NCBI GenBank assembly: GCA_039024435.1
Contig: JBCCQH010000017.1
Span: 17,769 to 81,768, forward strand
DNA from: JBCCQH01 sp039024435
GTDB taxonomy: Bacteria; Bacteroidota; Bacteroidia; J057; JADKCL01
Reading direction: 5' to 3'
Length of the DNA: 64,000 bases
Shown here: one piece after another, positions 8,681 to 18,427 of the stretch
How positions within the stretch are numbered: the stretch's first letter is position 1
Layout of the letters: every line of letters starts with the position of its first letter
Made by a program: the position numbers and the translations under genes
The notes under the pieces: generated by a model
Database searches by the model: none
Told to the model about the DNA's origin: nothing
What the model saw: the letters and a program-made list of their open reading frames with translations, nothing else

Positions 8681-10957
8681 TCAATCATCGTTGTTTCTGG
8701 GGCCGTTGCGGCGCTCACCACCACCGCGGCGGTCTCTGCCGTCCCGGCCTCCCCGGCGGTCGCGGCCTCCGCGACGATCACCGCCCCGGCGGTCACCTCC
8801 GCGGCGTCCTCCCCGGTCGCCCCGCGGGCGCTCTTCCCAGCCTTCCGGCTTAGGCAGCAGCGCTCGGTGGCTCAAGCGGAACTTTCCCGACTTCTCGTCG
8901 ATGCCGATCAGTTTGATCTCAATCTCCTGTCCCACACTCAGGACCCCTTCCATGCTCGGGAGGCGTTCGTAGGAAATCTCGGAGATGTGCAGCAAGCCTT
9001 CACGGCCCGGCATAAACTCCACAAATGCACCGAAGTCTTTAATCGACTTGACTGTGGAGGTGTAGACCCCACCGATTTCCGGCTCGGCGATGATGTTTTT
9101 GATCATCTGCCGGGCAGCTTCCAGCTTCTCCAGGTCGTTCGAGTAGATGGTGACGATACCTTTGCCGTCGACTTCTTCCAGGTTGACCGTCGTTTCGGTC
9201 GAGCGCTGGATTTCCTGGACGATCTTTCCGCCTGGGCCGATCACCGCACCGATCATGTCGGTTGGGATTTCCATGCTTTCGATGCGCGGTGCGTAAGGCG
9301 AAAGTTCGGTGCGCGGCTCAGCGAGGGTTTCCAGCATCTTGTCCAGGATGTGGAGGCGCCCGCCTTTGGACTGTTCGAGCGCGTTGCGCAGAATCTCGTA
9401 AGACAGCCCTTTGATTTTGATGTCCATCTGACAAGCCGTCAGACCTTTTTTGGTGCCCGTGACTTTGAAGTCCATGTCACCAATGAAGTCTTCATCACCC
9501 AGAATATCGCTCAATACGGCGTATTTGCCCGTCTCCTGGTCGGTGATCAGCCCCATCGCGATGCCCGAAACCGGGGCCAGTACCGGCACCCCTGCGTCCA
9601 TCAGGGCGAGAGAACCGCCGCAGACCGAAGCCATGGAGCTGGAGCCGTTGGATTCAAGGATATCGGAAATGACGCGAACCGTGTATTCGTAGTCTGCCGG
9701 CATCATGATTTTCAGGGCGCGCTCGGCTAGGTTACCGTGGCCGATCTCGCGGCGTCCCGGTCCGCGCAAGAAGCGGGCCTCACCGGTAGAAAACGGCGGG
9801 AAATTGTAGTGCAGCATGAAGCGCTTCTTGCCCTCTACCGTCGCTCCGTCGATGGTCTGCTCGTCGAGCTTTGTACCCAGGGTGACAGTGCAAAGGCTTT
9901 GGGTTTCCCCCCGGGTAAACACGGCCGAGCCGTGGGTCCGGGGCAAGTAGCCCGCATCGCACCAGATATCACGGATTTCGTCGAGCTTCCGGCCATCCAG
10001 CCGCGTCCCGCTCAGCGTTTTGTTCCGTACCAAGGTCTTGTGGAGATCCTTGAGGATCATCGGACCTTCTTTTTCAATTTTGGCGATCTCTTCTTCGTCC
10101 TCCACTCCTTCGAGCAGAGCCTCTTTGAGTTCTTCTTTGATCTCGGAATAGCGCTGAGAGCGCTCTTGCTTCGCGGAAGGACTGTCGACCATTTCCTGCA
10201 CCTTGTCCTTCACGAGGCCGTGGACCTTCGTCGTCAGTTCTGCGTCCAACTCAAACGTCTCGTACTCACGAATGACGATGCTCAGCTCTTCCCGCATTTC
10301 CTGCTGCACTTTGTTGAGCATGCGGCAGGACTCGTGGGCGGCAATCATCCCGTCGAGGAATTGCTCCTCGGAAATTTCTTTCATCTCCCCTTCCACCATG
10401 ACGATGGAATCGTTGGTTGCCGCGACCATGATGTCCATTTCTATACCCTCCATCTCCTGGTAGGTGGGGTTGATGATGTACTCACCATCTTTGAGGCCCA
10501 CCCGGACTTCGGTAACAGGATCGTGAAACGGAATGTCCGACACCATCAATGCAGCGGAAGCAGCGAAGCACGCCAGCGCATCCGACTGCTCTACGCGGTC
10601 AGCAGAGATCAACTGAATGATGACCTGAGTTTCCGAATGGTAGTCTTTGGGAAACAGCGGACGCAATGCGCGGTCGACAAGACGCGAAGTCAGAATTTCG
10701 CTTTCGCCGAGGCGACCTTCCCGTTTGAAAAAACCGCCCGGGATCTTTCCAGCCGAGGAGTACTTCTCGATGTAATCTACCGAAAGCGGCAAAAAATCGA
10801 CGTCCCGCGGCTCTTTGGCGGAGACCACAGTGGCGAGCAACATTGTGTCGCCACAACGAACGACAACCGCACCATCGGCTTGTTTGGCCAGACGTCCGGT
10901 TTCAATATGGATTTCCTTACCGTTGGGTAAGGTTACCGTCTTTTGTATGTGATTCAT
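8681..10957 (-). CDS. pnp: Polyribonucleotide nucleotidyltransferase (PNPase)
   Basis: 758 residues. Domains in order: RNase PH-like core 1 (about 10-145), helical domain (about 150-235), RNase PH-like core 2 (about 330-545, with GDMDFKVTGTKKGLTACQMD near 490), KH domain (MIGAVIGPGGKIVQEIQ), S1 domain (VYTSTVKSIKDFGAFVEFMP), then a tail. The enzyme degrades RNA 3' to 5' with phosphate and forms trimers. The last 55 or so residues are a run of Arg-Gly-Gly and Asp units (GGRRGGDRRGG and variants), a disordered RNA-binding tail not present in E. coli PNPase. It lies 50 bases downstream of rpsO, the classic rpsO-pnp arrangement. Confidence 0.97.
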   Translation of the reverse strand: MNHIQKTVTLPNGKEIHIETGRLAKQADGAVVVRCGDTMLLATVVSAKEPRDVDFLPLSVDYIEKYSSAGKIPGGFFKREGRLGESEILTSRLVDRALRPLFPKDYHSETQVIIQLISADRVEQSDALACFAASAALMVSDIPFHDPVTEVRVGLKDGEYIINPTYQEMEGIEMDIMVAATNDSIVMVEGEMKEISEEQFLDGMIAAHESCRMLNKVQQEMREELSIVIREYETFELDAELTTKVHGLVKDKVQEMVDSPSAKQERSQRYSEIKEELKEALLEGVEDEEEIAKIEKEGPMILKDLHKTLVRNKTLSGTRLDGRKLDEIRDIWCDAGYLPRTHGSAVFTRGETQSLCTVTLGTKLDEQTIDGATVEGKKRFMLHYNFPPFSTGEARFLRGPGRREIGHGNLAERALKIMMPADYEYTVRVISDILESNGSSSMASVCGGSLALMDAGVPVLAPVSGIAMGLITDQETGKYAVLSDILGDEDFIGDMDFKVTGTKKGLTACQMDIKIKGLSYEILRNALEQSKGGRLHILDKMLETLAEPRTELSPYAPRIESMEIPTDMIGAVIGPGGKIVQEIQRSTETTVNLEEVDGKGIVTIYSNDLEKLEAARQMIKNIIAEPEIGGVYTSTVKSIKDFGAFVEFMPGREGLLHISEISYERLPSMEGVLSVGQEIEIKLIGIDEKSGKFRLSHRALLPKPEGWEERPRGDRGGRRGGDRRGGDRRGGRDRRGGRDGRDRRGGGERRNGPRNNDD

Positions 10958-11007
10958 AAGTATTTGTCGTTAAGAGGATGGCATTTCCTATAAATAGAAA
11001 AAGGGAA

Positions 11008-11283
11008 TTACTTCCTAATTCCCAATTCTTTGATAATTGCCCGATAACGTGTGATGTCTTTCTTGATGAGGTAGTCGAGCAGCCTTCTTCTCTTACCGAC
11101 CATGCGGAGCAGCCCGGTACGGGTGGAGATGTCTTTCTTGTTGCTCCGGAGGTGTTCCGTGAGGTGATTGATGCGGTAGGTCAACAGGGCGATCTGTGCT
11201 TCCGGAGAACCGGTGTCGGTCTCACTTTTGTTGTGCCCGTACCGCTTGAAGATTTCTTTTTTGGTCTCGTTATTGAGGTACAT
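11008..11283 (-). CDS. rpsO: 30S ribosomal protein S15
   Basis: 91 residues, the normal S15 length. TGSPEAQIALLTYRINHLTEH and GRRRLLDYLIKKD-type motifs (here KRRRLLDYL) are diagnostic. S15 binds the central domain of 16S rRNA early in 30S assembly. It starts the pnp operon, with a good Bacteroidota promoter about 55 bases upstream. In E. coli S15 represses its own translation by a pseudoknot; I did not identify an equivalent structure here. Confidence 0.97.
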   Translation of the reverse strand: MYLNNETKKEIFKRYGHNKSETDTGSPEAQIALLTYRINHLTEHLRSNKKDISTRTGLLRMVGKRRRLLDYLIKKDITRYRAIIKELGIRK

Positions 11284-11336
11284 ACGTCTAAAATGTAGCT
11301 TTTCTTCTTACTTTTCTTTCTTCTTTTTTCGAAACG

Positions 11337-11368
11337 CAAATATAGGTATCCTTCCCCGGATTTCCCAA
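11337..11368 (-). promoter_or_regulatory. Bacteroidota promoter of rpsO-pnp
   Basis: On the minus strand TTG at 11366-11368, a 21-base spacer, then TATATTTG at 11337-11344, a perfect match to TAnnTTTG. It is 53 bases ahead of the rpsO ATG. Confidence 0.7.
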
Positions 11369-11477
11369 TGTTTTTCCCACCGCAAACCCTTCCTATTTCA
11401 TCGTCCCTGGGACACTACCGCTTTGTGGGAATTGGTGAGGACAAATTGGCCAAAAACTCTCTTGGAAGGGCTCAAAT

Positions 11478-12440
11478 TCAGGCATAAATCCACTTTTCGA
11501 GCGAGTACTTCAAGGTTGAGCGCGCCGAGCGCCAAAAATACCGGTTCAATTCTACCGCCATGGAGGGTTCCATGTAGCAGTTGATCACACACCCTTCACA
11601 CTTGGGATGCCGCCCTTCTTGCGCGATTTCGGCCTGCACTGCCGGTCTCCGGTACAGTTCTTCCAGGTTGCCGTTGATCGGGATCGCTTCCAAGCCCAGG
11701 TGATAACAGGGCAGAATCAGTTTGTTTTCCGGGCTTATGACCACCGTAGCGCTCCCCGCTTTGCAGATGGGATCGGACACCCGATTGCCTCCTTGCAGCC
11801 GCAGATCCAGAAACGATTGGTTCAGGTAGATATTGGGCCGGGAAGCCCAAGCCCGCAATCGCTCCAAAGTCCGGCGGTTCGGCTCCCCGCCCACCCCTTG
11901 GTACTCAAACAGCGGATTTAGAATCACTACCAAGCCTTCCTGGCGGGCAAACCGCTCGTACACCTGCGGCAATTCATCCACGTTCTCATCCGATACAGTA
12001 AACAAAATGTCCGGTCGCTCCCCCAATTCCCGAGCCACCCCGATGGACCGGAGCAAATGATCGTAGCACCGCACCCCCCGTGAAGCATTGTGCTTTTCCC
12101 GATCCACCGAATCCAGACTGAAGTGCAACATGTCCACCAATCCCGCCAGCCGTCCGGCATACTTGGGATACAGTAAGGTGTTGGTGGTGACGGTGGTGAT
12201 GAAGCCCAAGTTTTTCGCCAATTGGAGAAAATCGGGCAGTTTGCGGTGCAAAAGCGGCTCTCCCCCGGTAAAATCGACCACCCGGACGCCCAGGCGTCGC
12301 AGCGCGGCTAGGTTTTCCGCCACGTTTTCCGCAGTAACGTAAGGGGAAGGCTTTTCCCAAATGTCACAAAAGCTACAGGACGCATTGCACCGGTACGTGA
12401 GGTAATAGTTGCAGAGGACCGGATGATTGATCAGGCGCAT
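11478..12440 (-). CDS. Radical SAM protein with SPASM-like C-terminus
   Basis: 320 residues. CNASCSFC near residue 20 is the CxxxCxxC site for the radical SAM [4Fe-4S] cluster, and DFTGGEPLLH is the SAM-binding GGE motif. The C-terminus carries further cysteines (CKAG, LPCYH, CEGCVINCYM), a SPASM or twitch-type auxiliary cluster region. Such proteins modify peptides, act as heme or cofactor maturases, or handle lipids. No peptide precursor is evident nearby, so the substrate is unknown. It begins 28 bases after accD and is probably co-transcribed with it. Confidence 0.88.
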   Translation of the reverse strand: MRLINHPVLCNYYLTYRCNASCSFCDIWEKPSPYVTAENVAENLAALRRLGVRVVDFTGGEPLLHRKLPDFLQLAKNLGFITTVTTNTLLYPKYAGRLAGLVDMLHFSLDSVDREKHNASRGVRCYDHLLRSIGVARELGERPDILFTVSDENVDELPQVYERFARQEGLVVILNPLFEYQGVGGEPNRRTLERLRAWASRPNIYLNQSFLDLRLQGGNRVSDPICKAGSATVVISPENKLILPCYHLGLEAIPINGNLEELYRRPAVQAEIAQEGRHPKCEGCVINCYMEPSMAVELNRYFWRSARSTLKYSLEKWIYA

Positions 12441-12468
12441 GACGCGGCGGAAAAGGTGGCAAAGGCGG

Positions 12469-13317
12469 CTATTTGAGCTTGAGCATCTTGATCAAGCTGT
12501 GGATTTTGCCCCGCAATTCTTTGCGGTGGGTAATGAAATCCAGGAAACCGTGCTCCAGGACAAATTCGGAGCGCTGAAAACCTTTGGGCAGATCCTTGCC
12601 AATGGTTTCCTTGATCACCCGAGGACCAGCAAATCCGATCAAGGCATTCGGCTCGGCGATGTTAAAATCGCCCAGCATCGCAAAACTGGCGGTGACCCCG
12701 CCCGTCGTTGGATCGGTGAGCAGCGAGAAATAGGGAATCTTTCGTGCCGAAAGCAGCGCCAGCTTTCCGCTGACCTTGGCCATTTGCATCAGACTCAACG
12801 CCCCTTCCATCATCCGAGCACCGCCACTCTTCGAAATGATCATGAACGGTAACTCGTGCTCCATGCAGTAATCGATGCTCCGCGCCAGGCGTTCACCCAT
12901 CACCGAGCCCATGCTCCCGCCGATGAAACGGAAATCCATGGCCGCGACGACGATTTCCTCTTCTCCGATGGCGGAATGGACGACCCGAATGGCCTCCTCC
13001 AAATCGGACTTCTTCCGGGACGCAGCAATCCGGTCCGGATAGGTTTTCGTGTCTTCAAATTCCAGGGGATCCGCCGGCATCAATTCGGAAAATAGTTCAG
13101 TCATCTCCGCTTCACCAAACAGAATATTGAAGTATTCCTTGCTGCCGATCCGGTGGTGATAAGTGCACTCGGGACAGGTGTAAAGGTTTTCGGCCAATGC
13201 GCGCTGATGGACGGCCGCTTTGCACTCGGGACATTTCGACCACATGCCATCCGGCGCTTCGGTCTTGTCTTCGGTCCGCGTTAAAATGCCGTCTTTAACT
13301 CTTCTGAACCAACTCAT
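12469..13317 (-). CDS. accD: Acetyl-CoA carboxylase carboxyltransferase subunit beta
   Basis: 282 residues. The N-terminal zinc ribbon is C29, C32, C48 and C51 (KCPECK and YTCPECTYH). The carboxyltransferase core includes GSMGSVMGERLARSIDY, ISKSGGARMMEGALSLMQMA and LLTDPTTGGVTASFAMLGD, which form the oxyanion and biotin/acetyl-CoA sites. With AccA it transfers CO2 from carboxybiotin to acetyl-CoA, the first step of fatty acid synthesis. accA is not in the window. A strong promoter lies 30 bases upstream. Confidence 0.96.
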   Translation of the reverse strand: MSWFRRVKDGILTRTEDKTEAPDGMWSKCPECKAAVHQRALAENLYTCPECTYHHRIGSKEYFNILFGEAEMTELFSELMPADPLEFEDTKTYPDRIAASRKKSDLEEAIRVVHSAIGEEEIVVAAMDFRFIGGSMGSVMGERLARSIDYCMEHELPFMIISKSGGARMMEGALSLMQMAKVSGKLALLSARKIPYFSLLTDPTTGGVTASFAMLGDFNIAEPNALIGFAGPRVIKETIGKDLPKGFQRSEFVLEHGFLDFITHRKELRGKIHSLIKMLKLK

Positions 13318-13346
13318 ACATCCAAATTAATTCGAAAGTTGAACTT

Positions 13347-13377
13347 TAAAAGTAGGAAATGCATACCTGTTTCCCAA
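13347..13377 (-). promoter_or_regulatory. Bacteroidota promoter of accD
   Basis: On the minus strand TTG at 13375-13377, a 20-base spacer, then TACTTTTA at 13347-13354, 5 of the 6 defined positions of TAnnTTTG. Confidence 0.6.
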
Positions 13378-13464
13378 AACGGGGTTCGGTTTTATTTTTC
13401 CACACACGACGGTCCCGTGACCAGAAAATTAGGGCCAAATTAACTTAAAAATGCCGAATTTCAA

Positions 13465-15780
13465 TTATTTTTTCTTGCGCCCACGGCCCCGCTTGGGCTT
13501 GTCTTTTTGTTCCTCATACAATTTCTTGCAGTCCTCCAAAGTCAATTCTTCGGCCTTCATGTCCTTGGGGATCTTGATGTTTTTGCCCTGCATCTTGATG
13601 TAGGGTCCCCAGCGGCCATTGAGCACCTGACCTTCTTCCCCGAAGTCCTGGATAATTTTGTTGCGGTCCGCTTCCTTTTTCGCCTCGATCAGTTCGATGG
13701 CGCGTTCCAAGCCGAGGTTGTACGGATCTTCTTCTTTGGGAATGGACACAAACAGTTTGCCCAGTTGTACGTAGGGACCGTAACGTCCTACGTTTACTTT
13801 GATGTCCTGCTCGTCCATGTTGCCCAGGATGCGCGGCAACCGGAACAGATCGATGGCGTCTTCCAACGTAATGGTATCGAGCCGCTGATCGCTGCGGAGA
13901 CTGGAATATTTCGGCTTAACTTCGTCTGATGTTTCCCCGAGCTGCACAAACGGCCCGTACTTTCCAAACTTGGCGTAGATCGGCTCGCCGTTCTTGGGAT
14001 GCTCACCCAGATAGCGCTCTTTGGAGACGCGGTCAGCCTCCTCTTTGGTGATTTCTACGGTTTCGGCAAAGTCTCCGTAGAAATTGCCGATCATGTTGTT
14101 CCAGATCTTCTTGCCGGATGCGATTTCGTCAAATTCTTCTTCGACTTTCGCGGTAAAGCGGTAGTCCAGTACTCCCGGGAAGTGGTCGATTAGAAAATCC
14201 GTTACCAACATCCCCAGATCAGTGGGAAAGAGCTTGTTTTTTTCGGCGCCGGTGATTTCGGTGTCTTTGCGCTCGGAAACTTCGTCGCCGGCAAGTTTTA
14301 CCACGTTGTAATGGCGCTCATTGCCTTCACGGGTTTCCTTGGAGACGTAATTTCGCTTCTGAATCGTCGAAATCGTCGGTGCGTAGGTCGAAGGCCGTCC
14401 GATCCCTTGTTCTTCCAGCTTTTTCACTAAGCTGGCTTCCGTGTAGCGGGGCGGATGCTTCGAGAAGCGTTCGCGGGCCTGCAGAAAATCCAATTGCAAT
14501 TTTTGTCCAATGGTCAGCGGAGGCAACACCCCCGAATTGTCATCGTCACCGTCTTCTTCATCCCGACCTTCGAGGTAGACCTTGAGGAAACCTTCAAACT
14601 TCAGCACCTCGCCCGTAGCTACCAAATTGCGTTCGCTGCTGCTGATGCCGATGGTCGCGGTGGTTTTCTCCAAAATCGCATCGGCCATCTGCGACGCCAC
14701 CGTACGCTTCCAGATCAATTCGTAGAGCCGCTTGGCGTTGCGGTCCCCCGGCGCTTCTTGCCGGTTCATGTCCGTCGGGCGGATGGCTTCGTGGGCTTCC
14801 TGCGCGGAATCCGACTTGCTTTTGAACTGGCGGACTTTGTGGTATTCCGCACCGTACAGGTCGGTCACTACCTGTTTGGCCTGATCAATTGCGAACCCGG
14901 ATAAACTCACACTATCGGTACGCATGTAAGTGATGAAACCAGCTTCGTACAGGCCCTGGGCCACCCGCATCGTTTGGGCGACCGAAAAACTCAACTTCCG
15001 GCTGGCTTCTTGCTGCAAGGTACTTGTGGTAAATGGCGCCGCTGGGGTTTTCTTCCCGGGGCGCGTCTCCAGATTCGTGATGTTAAAATCCGCTCCGACG
15101 CACTCTTGCAAAAAGGCCCGGGCCTCTTCAATTGTCGGAATGCGATTTTTCAGTTGGGCCTTGAGCTTGACCCCGCCTTCCAAACGGAATTCGGCGGTGA
15201 TCCGGAAGGAACTCGTGGCGGTAAAGTCGATGATGTCCCGTTCCCGCTCCACGATCAGCCGCACCGCCACTGACTGTACCCGACCGGCCGAAAGACCAGT
15301 CCGAACTTTCTTCCATAGGACAGGAGACAGATTGAATCCCACGATCCGATCCAGTACCCGCCGGGCCTGCTGGGCATTTACCAAATCCTGATTGATTACC
15401 CGCGGATTGGCCACTGCATTGGTGACCGCTTTCTTGGTGATTTCGTTGAAGACCACGCGGCGCGCGGTGGGAATATCGAGGCCCAAAACCTCCGCTAAAT
15501 GCCAGGAGATGGCCTCTCCCTCGCGGTCCTCATCCGTTGCGAGCCAAACCGTCTCCACTTCCTTTGCGAGCTTCTTGAGTTCGCGGATCACTTCCTTCTT
15601 ATCGGAAAGCACTTCGTATTTCGGCGTGAAGCCCTGGTCGTAGTCGATGGCATCGTCACCCTTAGGTAAGTCTCGTACATGGCCAAAACTGGCCTTTACG
15701 ACAAAGTCTTCTCCCAAATATTTTTCGATGGTCTTCGCTTTGGCTGGCGACTCGACAATCATTAAGTTCTTCTTTGGCAT
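13465..15780 (-). CDS. topA: DNA topoisomerase I
   Basis: 771 residues from the ATG at 15780 (MPKKNLMIVESPAKAKTIEK). The TOPRIM domain has Glu10 in VESPAKAK and the acidic triad in ATDEDREGE. The active-site tyrosine is Y285 (FITYMRTDS). The C-terminus lacks Cys4 zinc fingers and instead has repeated units such as KFGKYGPFVQLG, VGRYGPYVQLG and GRWGPYIKM, the topoisomerase C-terminal repeat usual in Bacteroidota, ending in a basic tail (PKRGRGRKKK). It relaxes negative supercoils. An upstream ATG at 15906 would add 42 residues not conserved in the family, and I rejected it. Confidence 0.95.
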   Translation of the reverse strand: MPKKNLMIVESPAKAKTIEKYLGEDFVVKASFGHVRDLPKGDDAIDYDQGFTPKYEVLSDKKEVIRELKKLAKEVETVWLATDEDREGEAISWHLAEVLGLDIPTARRVVFNEITKKAVTNAVANPRVINQDLVNAQQARRVLDRIVGFNLSPVLWKKVRTGLSAGRVQSVAVRLIVERERDIIDFTATSSFRITAEFRLEGGVKLKAQLKNRIPTIEEARAFLQECVGADFNITNLETRPGKKTPAAPFTTSTLQQEASRKLSFSVAQTMRVAQGLYEAGFITYMRTDSVSLSGFAIDQAKQVVTDLYGAEYHKVRQFKSKSDSAQEAHEAIRPTDMNRQEAPGDRNAKRLYELIWKRTVASQMADAILEKTTATIGISSSERNLVATGEVLKFEGFLKVYLEGRDEEDGDDDNSGVLPPLTIGQKLQLDFLQARERFSKHPPRYTEASLVKKLEEQGIGRPSTYAPTISTIQKRNYVSKETREGNERHYNVVKLAGDEVSERKDTEITGAEKNKLFPTDLGMLVTDFLIDHFPGVLDYRFTAKVEEEFDEIASGKKIWNNMIGNFYGDFAETVEITKEEADRVSKERYLGEHPKNGEPIYAKFGKYGPFVQLGETSDEVKPKYSSLRSDQRLDTITLEDAIDLFRLPRILGNMDEQDIKVNVGRYGPYVQLGKLFVSIPKEEDPYNLGLERAIELIEAKKEADRNKIIQDFGEEGQVLNGRWGPYIKMQGKNIKIPKDMKAEELTLEDCKKLYEEQKDKPKRGRGRKKK

Positions 15781-16031
15781 ATCGTTCCCGTTAGCGTCTA
15801 AGCTCCTAAAGAACGCAGCAAGTGGACGAAAAGTTTTGTCCCTGTCGCCCCACCGTTGCTCAGTTGCGCCTTCCAGTGAATTGAATGCCGAAATTTTGGT
15901 GGTCAAAAGATCGACCTCTCACTCGGCCGGATGACCGTTTTGCCCCGGGCAAGAGGATTTTCCGGGTCTTGAAAGATGGTCCTCCGCGCTCCGCGTTGGT
16001 CTCTCCCAATTTTTCCCGTACTTCGTCTCCC

Positions 16032-16463
16032 ATGTCTCCACCCGCCATCTACATCCACGAAGCCACCACCGATTCAGAATTCGACGCGGTCTTTGCGATC
16101 CGCGAAGAGGTGTTTCAAGAAGAGCACCAAATCAAAGCCGATGATGAGTTGTACGGCAATGACCACATTTCCCATCACTTTTTGGCGGAGGTGGACGGAC
16201 AATTCGTGGGCACCGGACGGTGGCGGATCAGTCTCGGCGGCAAGGTGCGCATGGAGAGACTGGCGGTGCGTCCGGCATTTCGCGGGCGGGGAATTGCCCG
16301 GGTCCTCATGGAACACATGCTACGCAGGGTGCCGCAAAACCGGGAAGTCTACCTGCACGCCCCGCTCGATACCGTAGGCTTCTACCAGAAGCTAGGCTTC
16401 CGTTCGCGGGGGGATTCGTTTTTGGAAGCCGGCTTGGAGCACATTGAGATGTCCAAAATGTAA
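16032..16463 (+). CDS. GNAT-family acetyltransferase
   Basis: 143 residues from the ATG at 16032. IREEVFQEEHQIKADDE and MERLAVRPAFRGRGIARVLM are the ElaA/YjcF-like pattern, with RGRGIA as the acetyl-CoA pyrophosphate loop. HAPLDTVGFYQKLGF is the typical C-terminal strand-helix. The substrate is unknown. The frame is open another 49 codons upstream but that part lies in the topA-divergent spacer and has no family similarity. A perfect hairpin follows the stop by 28 bases. Confidence 0.85.
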   Translation: MSPPAIYIHEATTDSEFDAVFAIREEVFQEEHQIKADDELYGNDHISHHFLAEVDGQFVGTGRWRISLGGKVRMERLAVRPAFRGRGIARVLMEHMLRRVPQNREVYLHAPLDTVGFYQKLGFRSRGDSFLEAGLEHIEMSKM

Positions 16464-16490
16464 CCCGGGAAAACTATTTTTCCGTTACTT

Positions 16491-16513
16491 TTTGCCCGGA
16501 GTATCCGGGCAAA
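16491..16513 (+). terminator. Hairpin after the acetyltransferase gene
   Basis: Perfect 9-base arms TTTGCCCGG and CCGGGCAAA with a 5-base loop. There is no clear T tract after it on the plus strand, so it may be a weak terminator or an mRNA 3' end. Confidence 0.45.
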
Positions 16514-16681
16514 GTATGGCGCGCAGGCGCACGAGGGCCCGATTTGCTCGTGTTATTCCCCGCATTTTTTCGGTGGGATCACGTTACCGGCCGGTAAATT
16601 TTTCCATGGGCCCGCGCGCGGGAAACTTTACTTTCGGAGTGTTCTGCAATTCCTTCGCGCTGAACCCCTGATTTCATTGCC

Positions 16682-18286
16682 ATGAAATACGGATCGCATC
16701 CCCTCGTCGGGATCTCGTGCGCATTTGCCCTCGGAATTGCCGTTTCCCCTCACCTACCGATTGAAGCTACGCTGGTCCTTCTGCTGGGATTGCCCGCCGC
16801 AATTGCGCTTTATCTCGCCGGTCGCCGCCGACTCGGCCCATTTCCTCAGTATGTCTTCCTAGCTGCTCTGCTGCTGGGCGTGACCGGTCTCGGAGCGCTG
16901 TCCGCGACCCGGGCCGCCTGGCGCCCGGCAAACGCCATCGAACGTGCAACCGGAAGCCGGATCGAGGTGGTGGGGATCGCGCAGGAGGATGCCCGCCCCA
17001 CGCGGTTTGGCCGCAAGGTTGTGGTGAAATGTCAGGGGGCAAATGCGGGAAAACTCCTTGTCTATCTCCCGGCGAGCGGTCCGCGGGTCGAAAGGTTTGA
17101 CGTCGTACACTTGACCAGCAAAATTCAAGGAGCCGCGCCTAAGTCGGCGAGTTACGCCGCTTACCTTCGCAACCAGGAAATTTTTGCTACGGCGCGGGCC
17201 GAGCAGTTCCGCATTGCGGGGAAGGGGGACCACTGGCTGCGCCCGCTGGCGGATTTGCGGCGGGAACTGGGGCGGCAGATTCGCCGGATCATGCCGAGTG
17301 AGACGACGGGGGGATTGGCGGTGGCGATGCTTTTGGGGGACCGCTCGGGGCTGGATCCAGAGTTGCGCACCCACTTTTCGCGGGCAGGCCTGGCGCACGT
17401 GCTGGCGATTTCGGGCCTGCACGTAGGAATTGTATTTGTCTTTCTGGGGCACTTGTTGCGGTTCCTGGCGGTAAGTCCCCGGGGTATTCAGTGGCGGGCG
17501 GCGCTGGTCATCACCTTGCTGATCGGCTACACCTTGCTCACCGGTGCGAGTCCTGCGGTCTGCCGAGCGGTTTTGATGTTGTCGATGCTTGAGCTGGGCA
17601 AGCTGTTCTCGCGGCGGCGCAATGGGTTAAATACCCTGGCGGCCGCAGCGCTGGTACAGTTGGTGGCCGATCCGCTGCTGCTCCACAATGTCGGCTTTCA
17701 GCTCTCTTATGCGGCGGTTGCCGGCATTTTGCGGCTTGCCCCGGCCATCACCGAACAACTCGGGCGGGCCTATCCCACCTGGGGATTTGCCCTGAAAAGC
17801 AGCATCGCAGTGTGTTTGGCCGCGCAGTTGACCACCGCCCCGCTCATTGCCGTACATTTTCAGCAATTCCCAACCTATTTCCTGTTGAGCAATCTGATAC
17901 TGCTCCCGATTGTGTCTCTGACCGTCAATTTGGGCGTCGGAGGACTGTTGTTGCTTTGGGTTCCCGGGCTGCGTGAGATTGTTTTTGGGGTGCTGGACTT
18001 TCTGCTTGCGGTGGTGATCGAGCTCAGTGCACGAATTGCGACACTGCCAGGAGCGGTTGTGGAAAAATTATCTTTGGCAGATCCGGCGATGTACTTGTTT
18101 CTGGGTATGGTATTGCTCATTTTGGCTGGGATTTTTCATCGGGAATTGCGGATTTGGGCCACTAAAACGGTGGTTTCGTTTCCCCAAGCGGGAATTCCTA
18201 GCGAGACCCGGCTCGGGACGTGGGTGCGCACCGCCGGTGTGATCAGCGGGGTGAGCATTGTCGTCTTTGGCTTTCTGCTGGCGTGA
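16682..18286 (+). CDS. ComEC/Rec2-like DNA uptake channel, without metallo-beta-lactamase domain
   Basis: 534 residues. An N-terminal membrane region is followed by an OB-like domain (about 85-160), then the competence domain with SRAGLAHVLAISGLHVGIVF near residue 240 and several membrane helices. ComEC moves single-stranded DNA across the inner membrane in natural transformation. Full-length bacterial ComEC (about 700-800 residues) carries a C-terminal metallo-beta-lactamase nuclease-like domain, which is absent here: the protein ends soon after the last helix. Short ComEC forms are common in Bacteroidota, so this is probably not a truncation. No pilus or other competence genes are nearby. 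Confidence 0.88.
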   Translation: MKYGSHPLVGISCAFALGIAVSPHLPIEATLVLLLGLPAAIALYLAGRRRLGPFPQYVFLAALLLGVTGLGALSATRAAWRPANAIERATGSRIEVVGIAQEDARPTRFGRKVVVKCQGANAGKLLVYLPASGPRVERFDVVHLTSKIQGAAPKSASYAAYLRNQEIFATARAEQFRIAGKGDHWLRPLADLRRELGRQIRRIMPSETTGGLAVAMLLGDRSGLDPELRTHFSRAGLAHVLAISGLHVGIVFVFLGHLLRFLAVSPRGIQWRAALVITLLIGYTLLTGASPAVCRAVLMLSMLELGKLFSRRRNGLNTLAAAALVQLVADPLLLHNVGFQLSYAAVAGILRLAPAITEQLGRAYPTWGFALKSSIAVCLAAQLTTAPLIAVHFQQFPTYFLLSNLILLPIVSLTVNLGVGGLLLLWVPGLREIVFGVLDFLLAVVIELSARIATLPGAVVEKLSLADPAMYLFLGMVLLILAGIFHRELRIWATKTVVSFPQAGIPSETRLGTWVRTAGVISGVSIVVFGFLLA

Positions 18287-18427
18287 GTGGGCTTACGGAA
18301 GCAACGAGGCGAAGAGAAGTTAGAATTTGGCGGCATCACAAACGACATTCTTACCTAACATTCGTATGCCGTTTCAGCACAAATTGACAGCATAAAGCGC
18401 GATCAAGTATTCCGGGATAAATGCGCA

